Of a stretch of 64,000 nucleotides of DNA, positions 53,279 through 62,441 are shown piece by piece. The notes beneath the pieces were generated by a model. That model saw nothing but the letters and a program-made list of their open reading frames with translations, ran no database searches and was not told the DNA's origin. The position numbers were made by a program, and so were the translations under genes. This DNA is from VRUE01 sp963816785 (GTDB lineage: Bacteria; Actinomycetota; Thermoleophilia; Solirubrobacterales; 70-9): positions 248,001-312,000 of the forward strand of contig CAWFLL010000004.1 of the NCBI GenBank assembly GCA_963816785.1. The letters run 5' to 3'. Within the stretch, counting starts at the first letter, position 1; every line of letters begins with the position of its first letter.

Positions 53279-54277
53279 CAGAGTCCCGCCACCGTCGCGT
53301 TTTGCGGCTCGGCGTTGCGGTCGATCCGGTTGCTGCAGGGTGCCGATCCCGTCGATCTCCAGCTCGACGGTCTGGCCCGGCTGAATCCAGCGATCGAGCT
53401 CGAGCCCGCAGCAGCCGGGCATCGTCCCGGTCGAGACGACGTCGCCCGGCTCGAGGCGCTCGCCGGCCGAGGCGAAGGCGAGCATCGCGCCGATGTCGTG
53501 CGCCGCGCCGGCGGTCGTGCCCTCGCACCAGAGCTCGCCGTCGACCCGCACCCGCCCCGTCATCCGTGCCAGTCCGGCAGCTCGTCGGCGGTGAGCACGT
53601 CGCGAGCCGATCGAGTTGGCGAAGGTCTTCGACTTGACCACCGGGCCGAAGATGTTCTCGCGGGCGTCCTCGGCCTGAACGTCGCGCGCGCGACCAGTCG
53701 TTGAGGACGAACCAGCCGCCGACCGCCGCGGCGGCCTCCTCGGGGCTCGCGTCGGCGAGCGGCCTGGCGAGCACGAAGGCGAGCTCGAGCTCGAAGTCGA
53801 GCCACTCGGTGTGCGCGCGGCCACCACATCGGCTCGCCGTCGGCGAGCAGCGCCGCGTGGTTGGCGACGTAGAAGGTCGGGCTTCTCGTAGAAGCGCTTG
53901 TTCGGCTTCAGCTTCGGAAAGGTCCTGCCGGTGAGGCGCTCGTAGCCGGCGACGGCCTTGGCGGCCGGCGGCGGGAAGAAGCGCTTCACGAGCATCCGGC
54001 TCGACGCGATCATAGTGCGACTCCCAGAGCATGAAGGCGCGCATCGAGCGCGGTTGGAAGGGCAGGATCGCGGCGCCGCCGGATCGGCGACCGCGTCGGC
54101 GGCCGGATCCTCGATGCCGGCCAGCACCGCCTCGCGGCGGCGCGCGTCTCCTCGCCGCCGGCGAGGAAGGCGACCATGTCAGGCTCTGCTCGTCGGTGAG
54201 ACCCTCGCCCCGAAGCGGGACCCAGTGCGCCGTCGTCGCCGGACGATCAGCCCCTCGGCGATCCTCCTCAGCTTCAT
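53279..54277 (-). CDS. Fumarylacetoacetate hydrolase family protein, several frame breaks
   Basis: Pieces in all three frames line up as one FAH-fold protein of about 330 residues: MKLRRIAEGLIV, QPRSMRAFMLWESHYDRVEP, FFPPPAAKAVAGYERLTGRT, EWLDFELELAFVLARPLADA, VQAEDARENIFGPVVKSKTF (metal/catalytic Glu region), and TMPGCCGLELDRWIQPGQTV. At least five single-base shifts are needed within 1 kb, many more than in neighbours. FAH enzymes cleave C-C bonds of diketo acids, as in meta-cleavage pathways. Probably active in the cell if the shifts are errors. Confidence 0.82.
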
Positions 54278-54296
54278 CCGCCGCCAGCTCCGTGAG

Positions 54297-55181
54297 TCAG
54301 CGACTGCGGCTCGCCGGCGCGATCGGAAAGCCGGTGAGCAGGAAGCGCGGCGGCGGCGGCCCGCCCCACTGGTTGATCGCGCCGAGCCCGCCCGGCCATT
54401 GCCGCGCCTCGTAGTCGCCCTCGCGGCGGCATCGTCGCCATGTCGGCGCAGCACTCGATCATCGCCCCGTCGGCGTCGTGGAAGTAGAGGAAGAGGTTGT
54501 TGCCGGGACCGTGGCGGCTCGGGCCCCAGATCGAGCTTGCGGCCGCGGGCGGCGAGCCGGTCGGCGACGCGGCCCATCGCGTTCAGGTCGGGCACCGTCC
54601 AGGCGTAGTGGGAGAGCTCGGGCCGCGGGCCGAAGATCACCGCCATCCCGTGATGGTCGGCGTCGCAGTGCCACCAGCTCGCGGTCCGGCCCATCCGGTC
54701 GGAGAAGCGGAAGCCGAGGCCGTCGTGCGAGGAAGCGCTCGGTCGGGCCGAGCCGGCGCGCCTTGACCGAGACGTGCTCGAACTTGATCGGCCGGTCGCC
54801 GGCGCGGCGGCGCGGGACCTCCTCCATGCCGCAGAAGAGCTTGTAGACGTGGCCGCCGGGGCCGCGCACGAACGCCGCGCGGTCGATGCCCGGCTCGCCG
54901 TCGTAGGTCGGACCGATCAGCCTCGCCGCCGGCAGCGGCGACCCCCGGCGCAGCCGCTCCAGCGTCTCGGGATCGGAACCTCCAGGCCGATGTGGTCGTA
55001 GCCCCGCTCGGGCGACTCGATCAGGATCAGCTCGTGGTGGCGCTCGTTGCAGGTGAGGTAGGAGGCCCCGCCCGCGGCGCTCGGTCTCGACGAGGCCGAG
55101 CACCTCGGCGTGGAAGGCGATCGCGGCGTCGAGATCCGGGACGCGCAGCGCCATGTGTCCGATCCGGGAGACGCCGTTCAC
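54297..55181 (-). CDS. Extradiol (VOC) catechol dioxygenase-like protein, several frame breaks
   Basis: Two VOC repeats spread over frames. N-terminal SRIGHMALRVPDLDAAIAFH; C-terminal half with the 2-His-1-Glu iron site: IKFEHVSVKA, PELSHYAWTVPDLNAMGRVA and DGAMIECCADM. It ends NQWGGPPPPRFLLTGFP. About 295 residues, normal for type I extradiol dioxygenases that open catechol rings. Four or more shifts are needed. Its start overlaps the stop of the first hydroxylase by four bases (ATGA). Confidence 0.82.
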
Positions 55182-56980
55182 GCGGCTGCCTCCACCTCGC
55201 CGGCGGCCGCAGGGGCGCCGGCGCGGGCGAGCATCTGCTCGAGCGCTTCGCGCAACGGCTGCTCCGGCGCCTCCTCGGCGCCCATGCTGCGCCAGGCGAC
55301 GTAGCGGTCGGGCCGGACCAGCACCGCGCCCCGCGGCCCGAACTCGCGATGCCGAAGCCAGGTGGAGCGGGGGTCGAAGAGGTCGCCGTCGACGTGGCCG
55401 ATTCTGACCGCGTCGATCGGCAGGTCGAGCTCACGGGCGAGTTCGCGCGCCGCCTCGCACCACGCCGTCCCCTCCTCACCGGCGATGACCAAGAAGGCAC
55501 CCGGACGCACGAGGTCCTTGATCGGACGGCGGTCGCCGTCGATGTCCTCGATCCAGGCATGGGGCAGCGGCGAGCCGGGTCGGGTCGAGGGGATGTGGAT
55601 TCGGACGTCGTCCGGGTTCTCAGGCTCCGGCGTCCCGTCCGCGACGATCGCGGCGGACTCATGAGCGAATCCGTACTCGACGTTGTGCTCGTTGAACTCC
55701 ATCGACTGGGCGCGGATCAAGCGCAGGACGGCGGCGCGGTGCTCCTCGTCGGCCGGGTCCCCGCTCCACAGCCGGCGCAAGCTCGCCCAGTTCCCCTCCG
55801 GGCCCTGCTCGTGGCTGACTCCCCCCGTCGCGATGATCTCCAGGTGGTTGACGGCGTTTTCGAGCGAGCGCTGGGCGTTGCGCGCGTCCACCGGCCGTCG
55901 CTCGGCCTCGTAGCTGTCAAGCAACGGCGCCCCAGCCTGTCCGGCCAGCACGGCAGCGAGCTTCCAGCAGAGGTTGTGGACGTCGTGGATCGCGCTGGTG
56001 AGCCCCAGCCCACCGGTCGGCGGGTGGCGGTGGGCGGCGTCGCCGACCAGGAAGACGCGGCCCTCGCGAAACGAGGAGGCGAGCACCGCGTCGACCGTCC
56101 AGCGGGAGATCTTGTGGATCTCCATCGGCAGCTCCGGGATCGCGAGCGCGTCGCGCAGGTCAGCGAGGACGGCCTCGTCGGAGGCCGCTCTGGGGTCGCC
56201 GACGAGGTACTGGAGGTGGATCACCCACTCCTCCGACTCGGGCCCCCAGCGCTCGGGCCCCATCGGCACCATCACCACGCTGGCGCCGCGCTCCGGCGAG
56301 ATGATCCAGCGAATCAGGACGTCCGGGTCGGGGGCCAGCGTGGAGAAGTCCGCGGAAACGTGGAAGCTGACCGCCTCGGAGACGACGCCGAGGCCGTCGA
56401 ACTCCACCCCGATCTGTGCTGGGATCGTGCGGCCGCCGTCGGCCCCGATCAGGTAGTCAGCGCGGACCTCGTACTCCTGGCCATCCTCGTTGTCGCGAAC
56501 GATCGCCGTGACCCCTTCCTCGTCCTGGCTCAGCTCGATCAGCTCATGGTTAAAGCGGAGCCGGCCGGGCGAGAGCTCTTCGGCGCGCGCCCGCAGCAGT
56601 GGCTCGAGCCTGATCTGCGGCAGGTTGCACTGCCGGCGGGGGCTGGCGGCGCGCCAGTGCTCGTCGGCTCCACCGGCCCCCCAGCTCTGGAGCTTCGCGA
56701 TCCGGCGGCCGGCGTCGGGATCGGAGCCTCCAAAGCCGGCGTAGAAGGCGGTCGCCGCCATCGCCTCGGCCGGCGTGCCGCGCTCTTCGATCAGGTCGGC
56801 CACGCCGGCGTCGTCGAGGATCTCCATAGACCTCTGGTTGAGAACGTGGGCCTTGGGCAGGTCGGAAGTGCCAGGTCGCGAGTTGATCAGCAGGTGCTCG
56901 ACGTCCAGCCCCGCGAGCAGCATCGAAGCCGTGAGACCGGCGCCGCCGCCACCGACGATGAGGACCGGGACCCTCTCCAT
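55178..56980 (-). CDS. FAD-dependent phenol-type hydroxylase (PheA/TfdB-like)
   Basis: 600 residues from ATG 56980. FAD motif VPVLIVGGGGAGLTASMLLA, KAHVLNQRSMEILDDAGV, DYLIGADGGRTIPAQIGVEF and VFLVGDAAHRHPPTGGLGLT. The N-terminal ordering and GDAAHRHPPTGG are those of the phenol 2-monooxygenase/2,4-dichlorophenol hydroxylase group. First gene of a five-gene operon to 51261. An in-frame Met at 57037 would overlap the regulator operator and is less likely. Confidence 0.92.
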   Translation of the reverse strand: MERVPVLIVGGGGAGLTASMLLAGLDVEHLLINSRPGTSDLPKAHVLNQRSMEILDDAGVADLIEERGTPAEAMAATAFYAGFGGSDPDAGRRIAKLQSWGAGGADEHWRAASPRRQCNLPQIRLEPLLRARAEELSPGRLRFNHELIELSQDEEGVTAIVRDNEDGQEYEVRADYLIGADGGRTIPAQIGVEFDGLGVVSEAVSFHVSADFSTLAPDPDVLIRWIISPERGASVVMVPMGPERWGPESEEWVIHLQYLVGDPRAASDEAVLADLRDALAIPELPMEIHKISRWTVDAVLASSFREGRVFLVGDAAHRHPPTGGLGLTSAIHDVHNLCWKLAAVLAGQAGAPLLDSYEAERRPVDARNAQRSLENAVNHLEIIATGGVSHEQGPEGNWASLRRLWSGDPADEEHRAAVLRLIRAQSMEFNEHNVEYGFAHESAAIVADGTPEPENPDDVRIHIPSTRPGSPLPHAWIEDIDGDRRPIKDLVRPGAFLVIAGEEGTAWCEAARELARELDLPIDAVRIGHVDGDLFDPRSTWLRHREFGPRGAVLVRPDRYVAWRSMGAEEAPEQPLREALEQMLARAGAPAAAGEVEAAA

Positions 56981-57002
56981 GGCGGCACCGTAACAGGAAA
57001 TG

Positions 57003-57030
57003 AACTTTGATTCAAGTTTGAAGCTATAAT
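57003..57030. promoter_or_regulatory. TetR operator and promoter candidate
   Basis: An imperfect palindrome AACTTTGATTCAAGTT (57003-57018) lies between the divergent hydroxylase operon and the TetR gene, followed by the perfect -10 hexamer TATAAT at 57025-57030, 15 bases before the TetR start. The stretch is AT-rich. Position suggests TetR represses both directions. Confidence 0.6.
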
Positions 57031-57045
57031 CATTCACAGAGTCCT

Positions 57046-57702
57046 ATGCATACTCCAGCGATCGCCACCGAGAAGGCACTTGGAATAGGGCGCGTCCAGC
57101 GTCGCCAGGTCCGTACCCGCGCTAGCCTGATTGCAGCCGCACAGCGGCTGTTCGCCGCCAAGGGCATCGAGGTGACCACGATCTCCGAGATCGCCGAGGA
57201 GGCAGACATCGCCGTCGGCTCCTTCTACAACTACTTCGAGACGAAGGACAAGCTGCTAACCGCGGTGCTGGCGAGCGCGCTGGCGGACCAGCTGGAAGTC
57301 CTGCGCGAGCGCCAGGCGGCGGTCAGCGACCCCGCCGAGAAGATCAGCATCGCCCACCGCCATCTCGTCGCCCTCGCCAGCGGCGACCCGGAGCTGGCCT
57401 GGCTCCTGGTGCGATTCGAGGTCCCCCACCGAGTGGGCCAGTCCAAGCTCGCTGAGGCGGCACGGGAGGACATCCGCGCCGGGATCGGGGCCGGGCGCTT
57501 CAGCCTGGAGAACCCCGAGGTGGCGCTGCAGGCTTCCGGTGGTGCACTGCTCGCGGTCATCCACTCCGTCCTCCTGGGAGATCTCGCTCCCGACTGCGAC
57601 GTCGAGCACGCGTCCGGGGTCCTGCGGAGCCTCGGCCTGCCACCGGCCGAGGCGGCGGAGATCGCAAGGCGCTCCCTGCCTGCGTCTCGGAGCCTCTGGT
57701 GA
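57046..57702 (+). CDS. TetR-family transcriptional regulator
   Basis: 218 residues. The N-terminal HTH reads RASLIAAAQRLFAAKGIEVT TISEIAEEADIAVGSFYNYF, with the family hallmark GSFYNYFETKDKLL. The C-terminal ligand domain is typical helical. Divergent from the aromatic degradation operon, so it is the likely repressor responding to an aromatic ligand. Its stop overlaps the next start (GTGA). Confidence 0.93.
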   Translation: MHTPAIATEKALGIGRVQRRQVRTRASLIAAAQRLFAAKGIEVTTISEIAEEADIAVGSFYNYFETKDKLLTAVLASALADQLEVLRERQAAVSDPAEKISIAHRHLVALASGDPELAWLLVRFEVPHRVGQSKLAEAAREDIRAGIGAGRFSLENPEVALQASGGALLAVIHSVLLGDLAPDCDVEHASGVLRSLGLPPAEAAEIARRSLPASRSLW

Positions 57703-58583
57703 GCGAGTTCGAGCGGCCGGTTCTGTTCGTCAACCCAAGGTCGGGAGGAGGTAAGGCCGCGCGTGCCCGCGTGGCCGAGCTGGCCCGGGAGCGGGGGATC
57801 GAGGTGGTCGAGCTTGCCCGCGGCCAGCACCTGCGAGCGCTGGTCGACGAAGCAGTGGAGAGGGGCGCAGACGCGCTGGGGATGGCCGGCGGCGACGGCT
57901 CGCTGGGGATCGTCGCGGCCGCCGCCGAGTCGCATGGACTGCCCTTCGTCTGCATTCCCGCCGGGACGCGCAACCACTTCGCCCGCGACCTTAGCCTCGA
58001 TCCCGACGATCCGGCCGGGGCGCTCGAGGCGTTCGGCGACGGCGCAGAACGCCGGATCGACGTCGGGACGGTGGGAGGCCGCCTGTTCTTGAACTGCGTT
58101 TCGCTGGGCGTCTACGGGGTGGCGGTCCGGCAGGCCGCCTACCGCGACGCGAAGCTCCGGACGCTGCTGGAGACCGCCCGCGCGGTCCTCGGCCCAGGCG
58201 GCGAGGCGCCGGAGCTGCGCCTCGTCGACGAGCGGGGCGCGGAGCACCGCCGGCCTGCGATGGTGCTCGTCTCGAACAACCCCTACGCGCTGGGGCGGCC
58301 GAGGAGGGGCGGCGCCCGCCCGCGGCTCGACGGCGGGCAGCTCGGGGTGGTCGTCATCGATGGGCCGGCCGGCGCAGCGCCTCCGTCGGGGCGGGCGTGG
58401 AGCGCGACCTCACTGGAGGTGACCGCTCAGGAAACGGTCAAAGGCGGCCTCGACGGGGAGGCGGTCGAGCTCGCCCCACCTCTGAAGTTCGCAATCCGGC
58501 CGGGGGCGCTGCGGGTCAGGACGCCCCGGCGCGGCAGCGTTCGAGCGCGGCGACGGCCAGCGGCGCCAGCGCCATTCCGGTGA
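57699..58583 (+). CDS. Diacylglycerol kinase-like lipid kinase
   Basis: 294 residues from GTG 57699. PVLFVNPRSGGGKAARARVA, the catalytic loop LGMAGGDGSLGIVAAAAESH and VCIPAGTRNHFARDLSLDPD are those of the DagK/YegS group. It phosphorylates diacylglycerol or a related lipid alcohol. The 3' end overlaps the convergent PAP2 phosphatase by 68 bases; a kinase and a phosphatase for lipids side by side make functional sense. Confidence 0.9.
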   Translation: MSEFERPVLFVNPRSGGGKAARARVAELARERGIEVVELARGQHLRALVDEAVERGADALGMAGGDGSLGIVAAAAESHGLPFVCIPAGTRNHFARDLSLDPDDPAGALEAFGDGAERRIDVGTVGGRLFLNCVSLGVYGVAVRQAAYRDAKLRTLLETARAVLGPGGEAPELRLVDERGAEHRRPAMVLVSNNPYALGRPRRGGARPRLDGGQLGVVVIDGPAGAAPPSGRAWSATSLEVTAQETVKGGLDGEAVELAPPLKFAIRPGALRVRTPRRGSVRARRRPAAPAPFR

Positions 58584-59076
58584 CAGACCCGGCGACCACG
58601 TCGAGCGGGTAGTGCACCCCCGTATGGACGCGCGAATAGGCGACGAGCGAGGCCGCCGCGCTGAGCGGGATCCCTGCCTGCGGCAGGGCGGAGGCCACTC
58701 CCGCGGCGAATGCGAAGGCGGAGGCTGCATGCCCCGACGGAAACGAGGTCGACTGGGGCATCGCCACCTGGCGGGAGTTTGGAACCTGGTGCAGGGAGCG
58801 GTCGGGGCGGCGGCGGCGGCCGAGCGGCTTCAGCAGCAGGTTGACGACGGCAGAGGTCAGAGCCGTCGAGGCGAGGCCATTCACCGCGGCCCGGCGCCCG
58901 GCCGCCCCGCCGGCGCATGCCAGCAGCGCCCCGCCGGCGAGCCAGACCTTGGAATGGTCGGCAGCACGGGAGATCTGACGGAAGCCACGGTCCAACGTCG
59001 GGCTCGGGGTCGCGGCGATCGCCGCGTAGACAGCGAGATCGAGCCTGTTGAGCTCCCTCGGGACGGCCTCGAGCAT
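58516..59076 (-). CDS. PAP2-family phosphatase
   Basis: 186 residues with the three PAP2 motifs: KPLGRRRRPDRS, TSFPSGHAASAFAFA and YSRVHTGVHYPLDVVAG, and five to six helices. Members dephosphorylate phosphatidic acid or undecaprenyl diphosphate. Membrane-bound with an outward-facing active site. Confidence 0.93.
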   Translation of the reverse strand: MLEAVPRELNRLDLAVYAAIAATPSPTLDRGFRQISRAADHSKVWLAGGALLACAGGAAGRRAAVNGLASTALTSAVVNLLLKPLGRRRRPDRSLHQVPNSRQVAMPQSTSFPSGHAASAFAFAAGVASALPQAGIPLSAAASLVAYSRVHTGVHYPLDVVAGSVTGMALAPLAVAALERCRAGAS

Positions 59077-59163
59077 CCTCAGCCCATGCTTCCAGAATCA
59101 TCCAATGCGTGTGATGACGCCTCACCCATCCGGCTTCAGACTCATCTTCATGAGCAACCACAC

Positions 59164-59200
59164 GGCAGCGTCCCAACCTTTATTGGCAGCGTCCCAACCT
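59164..59200. repeat. Direct repeat containing GCGTCCC
   Basis: GGCAGCGTCCCAACCT occurs at 59164-59179 and 59185-59200. The core GCGTCCC equals the arm repeats of the tRNA-Pro fragments. It lies directly before the HdeD fragment. Confidence 0.55.
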
Positions 59201-59201
59201 G

Positions 59202-59324
59202 AAAGACCAGTTCATCGAGAAGGCCTACGTACTTCTCGTCTTCGCGGGGATCTGGGCACTGCTTGAGGGTGTCGCCGCCATCGTGCGAGCGTTCGCGGTC
59301 CTCGATCTGCACAAACGGCTCTGA
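59202..59324 (+). pseudogene. HdeD C-terminal fragment
   Basis: Reads DQFIEKAYVLLVFAGIWALL EGVAAIVRAFAVLDLHKRL to the stop at 59322-59324. It is the last helix and tail of HdeD, matching 49085-49654 over IEKAYVLLVFAGIWALL. The first five helices are absent. It joins directly to the 59164 repeats. Confidence 0.8.
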
Positions 59325-59412
59325 GTTTCGGGGGAGAGAGGACTCGACGATCTCGCGGCGGCTGCACGGCACCGCTGGCGCTCTCGACTCGCCGAGGAGC
59401 TGGGGGAGATCG

Positions 59413-59522
59413 CTACCCGCCCGCTCCCACAAGAACCTCGATTACGCCGATATGCGCGTAGCCGCGCGCGCCGCCGCTCCCGAGTGCCAAAGCGACTTGG
59501 CGGGGAGGCTCATCCACCTTCA
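59413..59522 (-). pseudogene. Patatin-like phospholipase, N-terminal fragment
   Basis: Leftward frame: PPRQVALALGSGGARGYAHI GVIEVLVGAGG then stop TAG. This is the glycine-rich oxyanion region of RssA/patatin-type phospholipases; the nucleophile GXSXG and the rest are missing. A relic. Confidence 0.7.
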
Positions 59523-59555
59523 GAGGTCGTCCGCAGTGGGCGGTATAAGCGCCTG

Positions 59556-60656
59556 ATGGCCGGGCCAAACTCCTCCCCGGGGGCCAGGGATACCGGTCGC
59601 CTCGAGGTCGAGACCTCGATATCGATCCGGACGATTCTGCTGGTCGCTGCCACGGTCGCCGTCGCCTGGGCGCTGGTCTCAATCACGGACGTCCTGCTCA
59701 TGATCTTCGTCTCGGTTTTCAGCGTTGCCGTTCTCTTGCCGGTCGTGAAGATGATGGAGCGACGATTCGGCTGGAGCCGCGCCCGGTGCGCCGTCTTGCT
59801 CGAGCTCGGGATCATGATCGGCATCGGGGTCCTGGTGCTGGTGTTTGCGCAGGCGCTCAGCGGCGCAGTGCGTGGCTTCAACAATGACCTGCCACAGATC
59901 GTGGACCAGGCCAGGCACAGCGATCTGGGGAGCTTCATCAACGGCGGAAGCGACTCGCTCGACACGTTGAGGAAGAACGCCAGCGACATCACGAAGGGGG
60001 TGGGCGAGGTGTCCGGCGGCGTCGCCCGCGTTGGGCTCTCGGCCTTCGGAGCGGTCACGCTCTTCTTCTCGGTCACCTTCTTGACGCTGTTCGGGCTGAT
60101 CGAGGAGCCGCGCTTGCGGGGCTGGATCGGGAGCCTGTTGTACCGTGACACGCGGGATCGGTACCTGCAGACGACCGATCGGATCATCGGGACCACCTCG
60201 CGCTACATGCTGGGTAACCTGGCGATCTCTGTGGTCTGCGCGACCGTCTACGGTGTCACGGCGGTGATCCTCGGGCTCCCGTACCCCCTCGCCCTGGCGT
60301 TGATCGCGGGGTTCCTCGACCTCATCCCCGTCGTAGGTTCCCTGATTGCCGGCATCATCATCGGGATCGTCGCGCTCTCCGTCGGCCTTGGACCCTTGAT
60401 TGCCTTCGTGATCGTGATCGTGGTCTACCAGCAGGTCGAGAACTACATCCTGCAGCCGACGATCATCGGAAAGGCGGCCCAGGTCTCCGGCTTCACCGTG
60501 CTAGCCAGTGTGCTGGCGTTCGGGGCGCTCTTCGGGATCATCGGGGCGATCATCGGCGTGCCGATCGCGGCCGCGATCCAGATCGTCGCCGACGAACTCA
60601 CCGCCGCCAGAAGAGCTCGCATCGCCGCCGCGGACGCCGAGCAGCAGCCGGCCTAG
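59556..60656 (+). CDS. AI-2E family transporter (PerM-like)
   Basis: About 366 residues. Helices in pairs, with the family core FLDLIPVVGSLIAGIIIGIV and VYQQVENYILQPTIIGKAAQ, and a central soluble part with coiled segment (LDTLRKNASDITKGVGEVSG). The ATG at 59556 gives the normal length; an upstream Met at 59484 would read through the patatin fragment region. Members export small molecules or ions; AI-2 itself is not implied. Confidence 0.9.
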   Translation: MAGPNSSPGARDTGRLEVETSISIRTILLVAATVAVAWALVSITDVLLMIFVSVFSVAVLLPVVKMMERRFGWSRARCAVLLELGIMIGIGVLVLVFAQALSGAVRGFNNDLPQIVDQARHSDLGSFINGGSDSLDTLRKNASDITKGVGEVSGGVARVGLSAFGAVTLFFSVTFLTLFGLIEEPRLRGWIGSLLYRDTRDRYLQTTDRIIGTTSRYMLGNLAISVVCATVYGVTAVILGLPYPLALALIAGFLDLIPVVGSLIAGIIIGIVALSVGLGPLIAFVIVIVVYQQVENYILQPTIIGKAAQVSGFTVLASVLAFGALFGIIGAIIGVPIAAAIQIVADELTAARRARIAAADAEQQPA

Positions 60657-60667
60657 GGCTAACGCTG

Positions 60668-61189
60668 GTGAGCAACCCTTCGACCAGATCCGATCCGGAC
60701 TGGCGCCCGTTCGCCATCCGCACGAGCGAGAGCGCGACGCAGGGCGTGTACGGGCTCATACTGGCGACGGCCGTGATCGCGATCTCACGGGAGTCCGATC
60801 CTTCCGACGCCGGGCAGGCCGCCCTCAGCATGTTGGTGACAGCGCTCGTCTTTTGGCTGGCGCACGTGTACGCGCGCCTGCTCGGCACAGCGGTGTCGCA
60901 CGACCGGGGGGTGACTCGAGCGGCCGTCGCTTGGGCCATGCGGGAGCACTGGGCCCTCGTCGAGGTCGCCATCCCGCTGGTGCTCATCCTCGGGCTGGGC
61001 GCGATCGGTCTACTGCCCGAGCGGGCGGTGCTCGTGGCGGCAACCATCCTTGCGCTGGTGGAGTTGGCGGCGACGGGTGCCTACGCTGCGATCCGCCACG
61101 ACGCCGGTCCAGGCGGGACGCTCCTCTCGGCTGCGTTCGCCTTGATGCTCGGACTCTTCGTGGTGCTCCTCAAGGTGCTCATCCACTGA
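60668..61189 (+). CDS. Five-helix membrane protein of unknown function
   Basis: 173 residues from GTG 60668, 11 bases after the AI-2E gene, so co-transcribed. Helices at about 27-42, 52-72, 96-113, 118-135 and 150-170. RTSESATQGVYGLILATAVI and HVYARLLGTAVSHDRGVTRA are the most conserved-looking parts. Family not recognised. Confidence 0.72.
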   Translation: MSNPSTRSDPDWRPFAIRTSESATQGVYGLILATAVIAISRESDPSDAGQAALSMLVTALVFWLAHVYARLLGTAVSHDRGVTRAAVAWAMREHWALVEVAIPLVLILGLGAIGLLPERAVLVAATILALVELAATGAYAAIRHDAGPGGTLLSAAFALMLGLFVVLLKVLIH

Positions 61190-61230
61190 AGTACGCGGCC
61201 GCACATGAGGCGGTCCAAAGCTCGATCCCT

Positions 61231-62121
61231 TCAGGGCTTCGCCGTCGATCCCGCGGCCGCGTACTTGTAGAAGCCTTCGCCGGATGCGCGGCCCAACTTG
61301 CCCTTGTCGATGTAGTGCTGCTTGAGATAGGCGCCGGCGGCGCGGGTCTTCTCGTTATCGGACGCGGCATTGACCTCGTAGATCGTGGTGAGCCCGATCA
61401 TGTCCATGACCTCGCACGGGCCCAGTTGCATGCCGGTGCCGATGCGCCAGGTCTTGTCGATCATCTGGGGGTCGGCGACGCCATCGAGGAGCAGGTACTC
61501 CGCCGAGTCGAGCCACGGAGTCAGCATCGAGTTGAGGATGTAGCCGCGCTGTTCCTTGTGGAGCTCGATCGGCTCCATACCGATTTGTCGAGCGAAGTCG
61601 ACGACGGCGTGGTAGACGGCCGGGGCGGTGCCGGCGTGACCCATGACCTCGGCGGTGTTCCGCTTCCAGATCTCGTTCGCGAAATGCATCGCCAGGAAAC
61701 GCTCGGGACGGCCGGTGGACGCGGCCAGTTCGCTCGGGAGCAACATCGAGGTATTGGTCGCGAAGATCGTCTTCTCGGGCGCGAGCCGTCCAAGCCTGGT
61801 GTATACGTCACACTTGAGGTCCAGCTTCTCCGGGATGGACTCGATCACGAGGTCGGCCTCGCGGACCGCGTCCGCAAGGTCCGCCGAGCCGTGGATCCGC
61901 TCCAGTGCGTCCCGCGCCGGTCCACCGGCGGCGCCATCGACTTCCTGCTCGTAGAGTGCGGCGAGCCGCTCGAAGCTGTGCTTCGCGCTGTCGAGACGCT
62001 CCTCGCCGATGTCGTAGACGGTGACCCGGAGGCCGCAGTACGCGGTCTGATAGGCGATCTGGGAGCCCAGCACGCCTGTGCCCAGCACCGTCACGTTCTC
62101 GATCTGGGGCTTGATGACCAT
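61231..62121 (-). CDS. 3-hydroxyacyl-CoA dehydrogenase family protein
   Basis: 296 residues. NAD motif VTVLGTGVLGSQIAYQTAYC at the N-terminus, then FATNTSMLLPSELAASTGRP (Ser and His region) and the catalytic His in FLAMHFANEIWKRN and Glu in NTAEVMGH. C-terminal helical domain GPCEVMDMIGLTTIYEVNAA. It oxidises 3-hydroxyacyl-CoA with NAD. The ATG at 62121 has AAAGGAGGCACGAA before it. Confidence 0.92.
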   Translation of the reverse strand: MVIKPQIENVTVLGTGVLGSQIAYQTAYCGLRVTVYDIGEERLDSAKHSFERLAALYEQEVDGAAGGPARDALERIHGSADLADAVREADLVIESIPEKLDLKCDVYTRLGRLAPEKTIFATNTSMLLPSELAASTGRPERFLAMHFANEIWKRNTAEVMGHAGTAPAVYHAVVDFARQIGMEPIELHKEQRGYILNSMLTPWLDSAEYLLLDGVADPQMIDKTWRIGTGMQLGPCEVMDMIGLTTIYEVNAASDNEKTRAAGAYLKQHYIDKGKLGRASGEGFYKYAAAGSTAKP

Positions 62122-62441
62122 TTCGTGCCTCCTTTTTCGAGTCGCTGGCCGCACAAGGTCACGCGACGCGAACCGTGCGGTTGCCCTGGGCGACGCTCAG
62201 CTCCTTGTGGTCGCCCATCGGTCGCGGGAAGAGTTGCTCCCAGGTGGGTGAATCCGCGTCGTCCAAGCTGAGTGATTCGCGCTCGCGCTAGCGGCGCGAG
62301 CCGGCGCGGCGTGCATGACCGGTCGCGGTCCATACGAACAGCAGCTGAGGACCGCGGTCTGACCGCGCGAGCGCGGTCGGGATCATCCAGATAGGATGAC
62401 GCCTGCTCACCCTCGCGCGAGCGACCCTCCCGGAGCACGTG
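62122..62441. other. Intergenic region with inverted repeats between divergent genes
   Basis: A 320-base gap. A short minus frame (62159-62290) reads DDADSPTWEQLFPRPMGDHK then ELSVAQGNRTVRVA without a start, perhaps a lost gene tail. Nearer to zwf lie palindromes GACCGCGGTC (62352-62361), GACCGCGCGAGCGCGGTC (62363-62380) and CATCCAGATAGGATG (62386-62400). These may be operators of the zwf promoter; none can be assigned. Confidence 0.45.

Noticed and set aside
52082..53704. 540-codon plus-strand frame opposite the MhpA-like gene
   Set aside because: Antisense shadow: no start context, no domain, biased composition.
54992..57010. Very long open frame (over 650 codons) on the plus strand opposite the phenol hydroxylase
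   Set aside because: It is a shadow of the minus-strand gene produced by GC-rich third positions: its translation is rich in Arg, Gly and Asp with no domain, while the minus strand has full FAD motifs.
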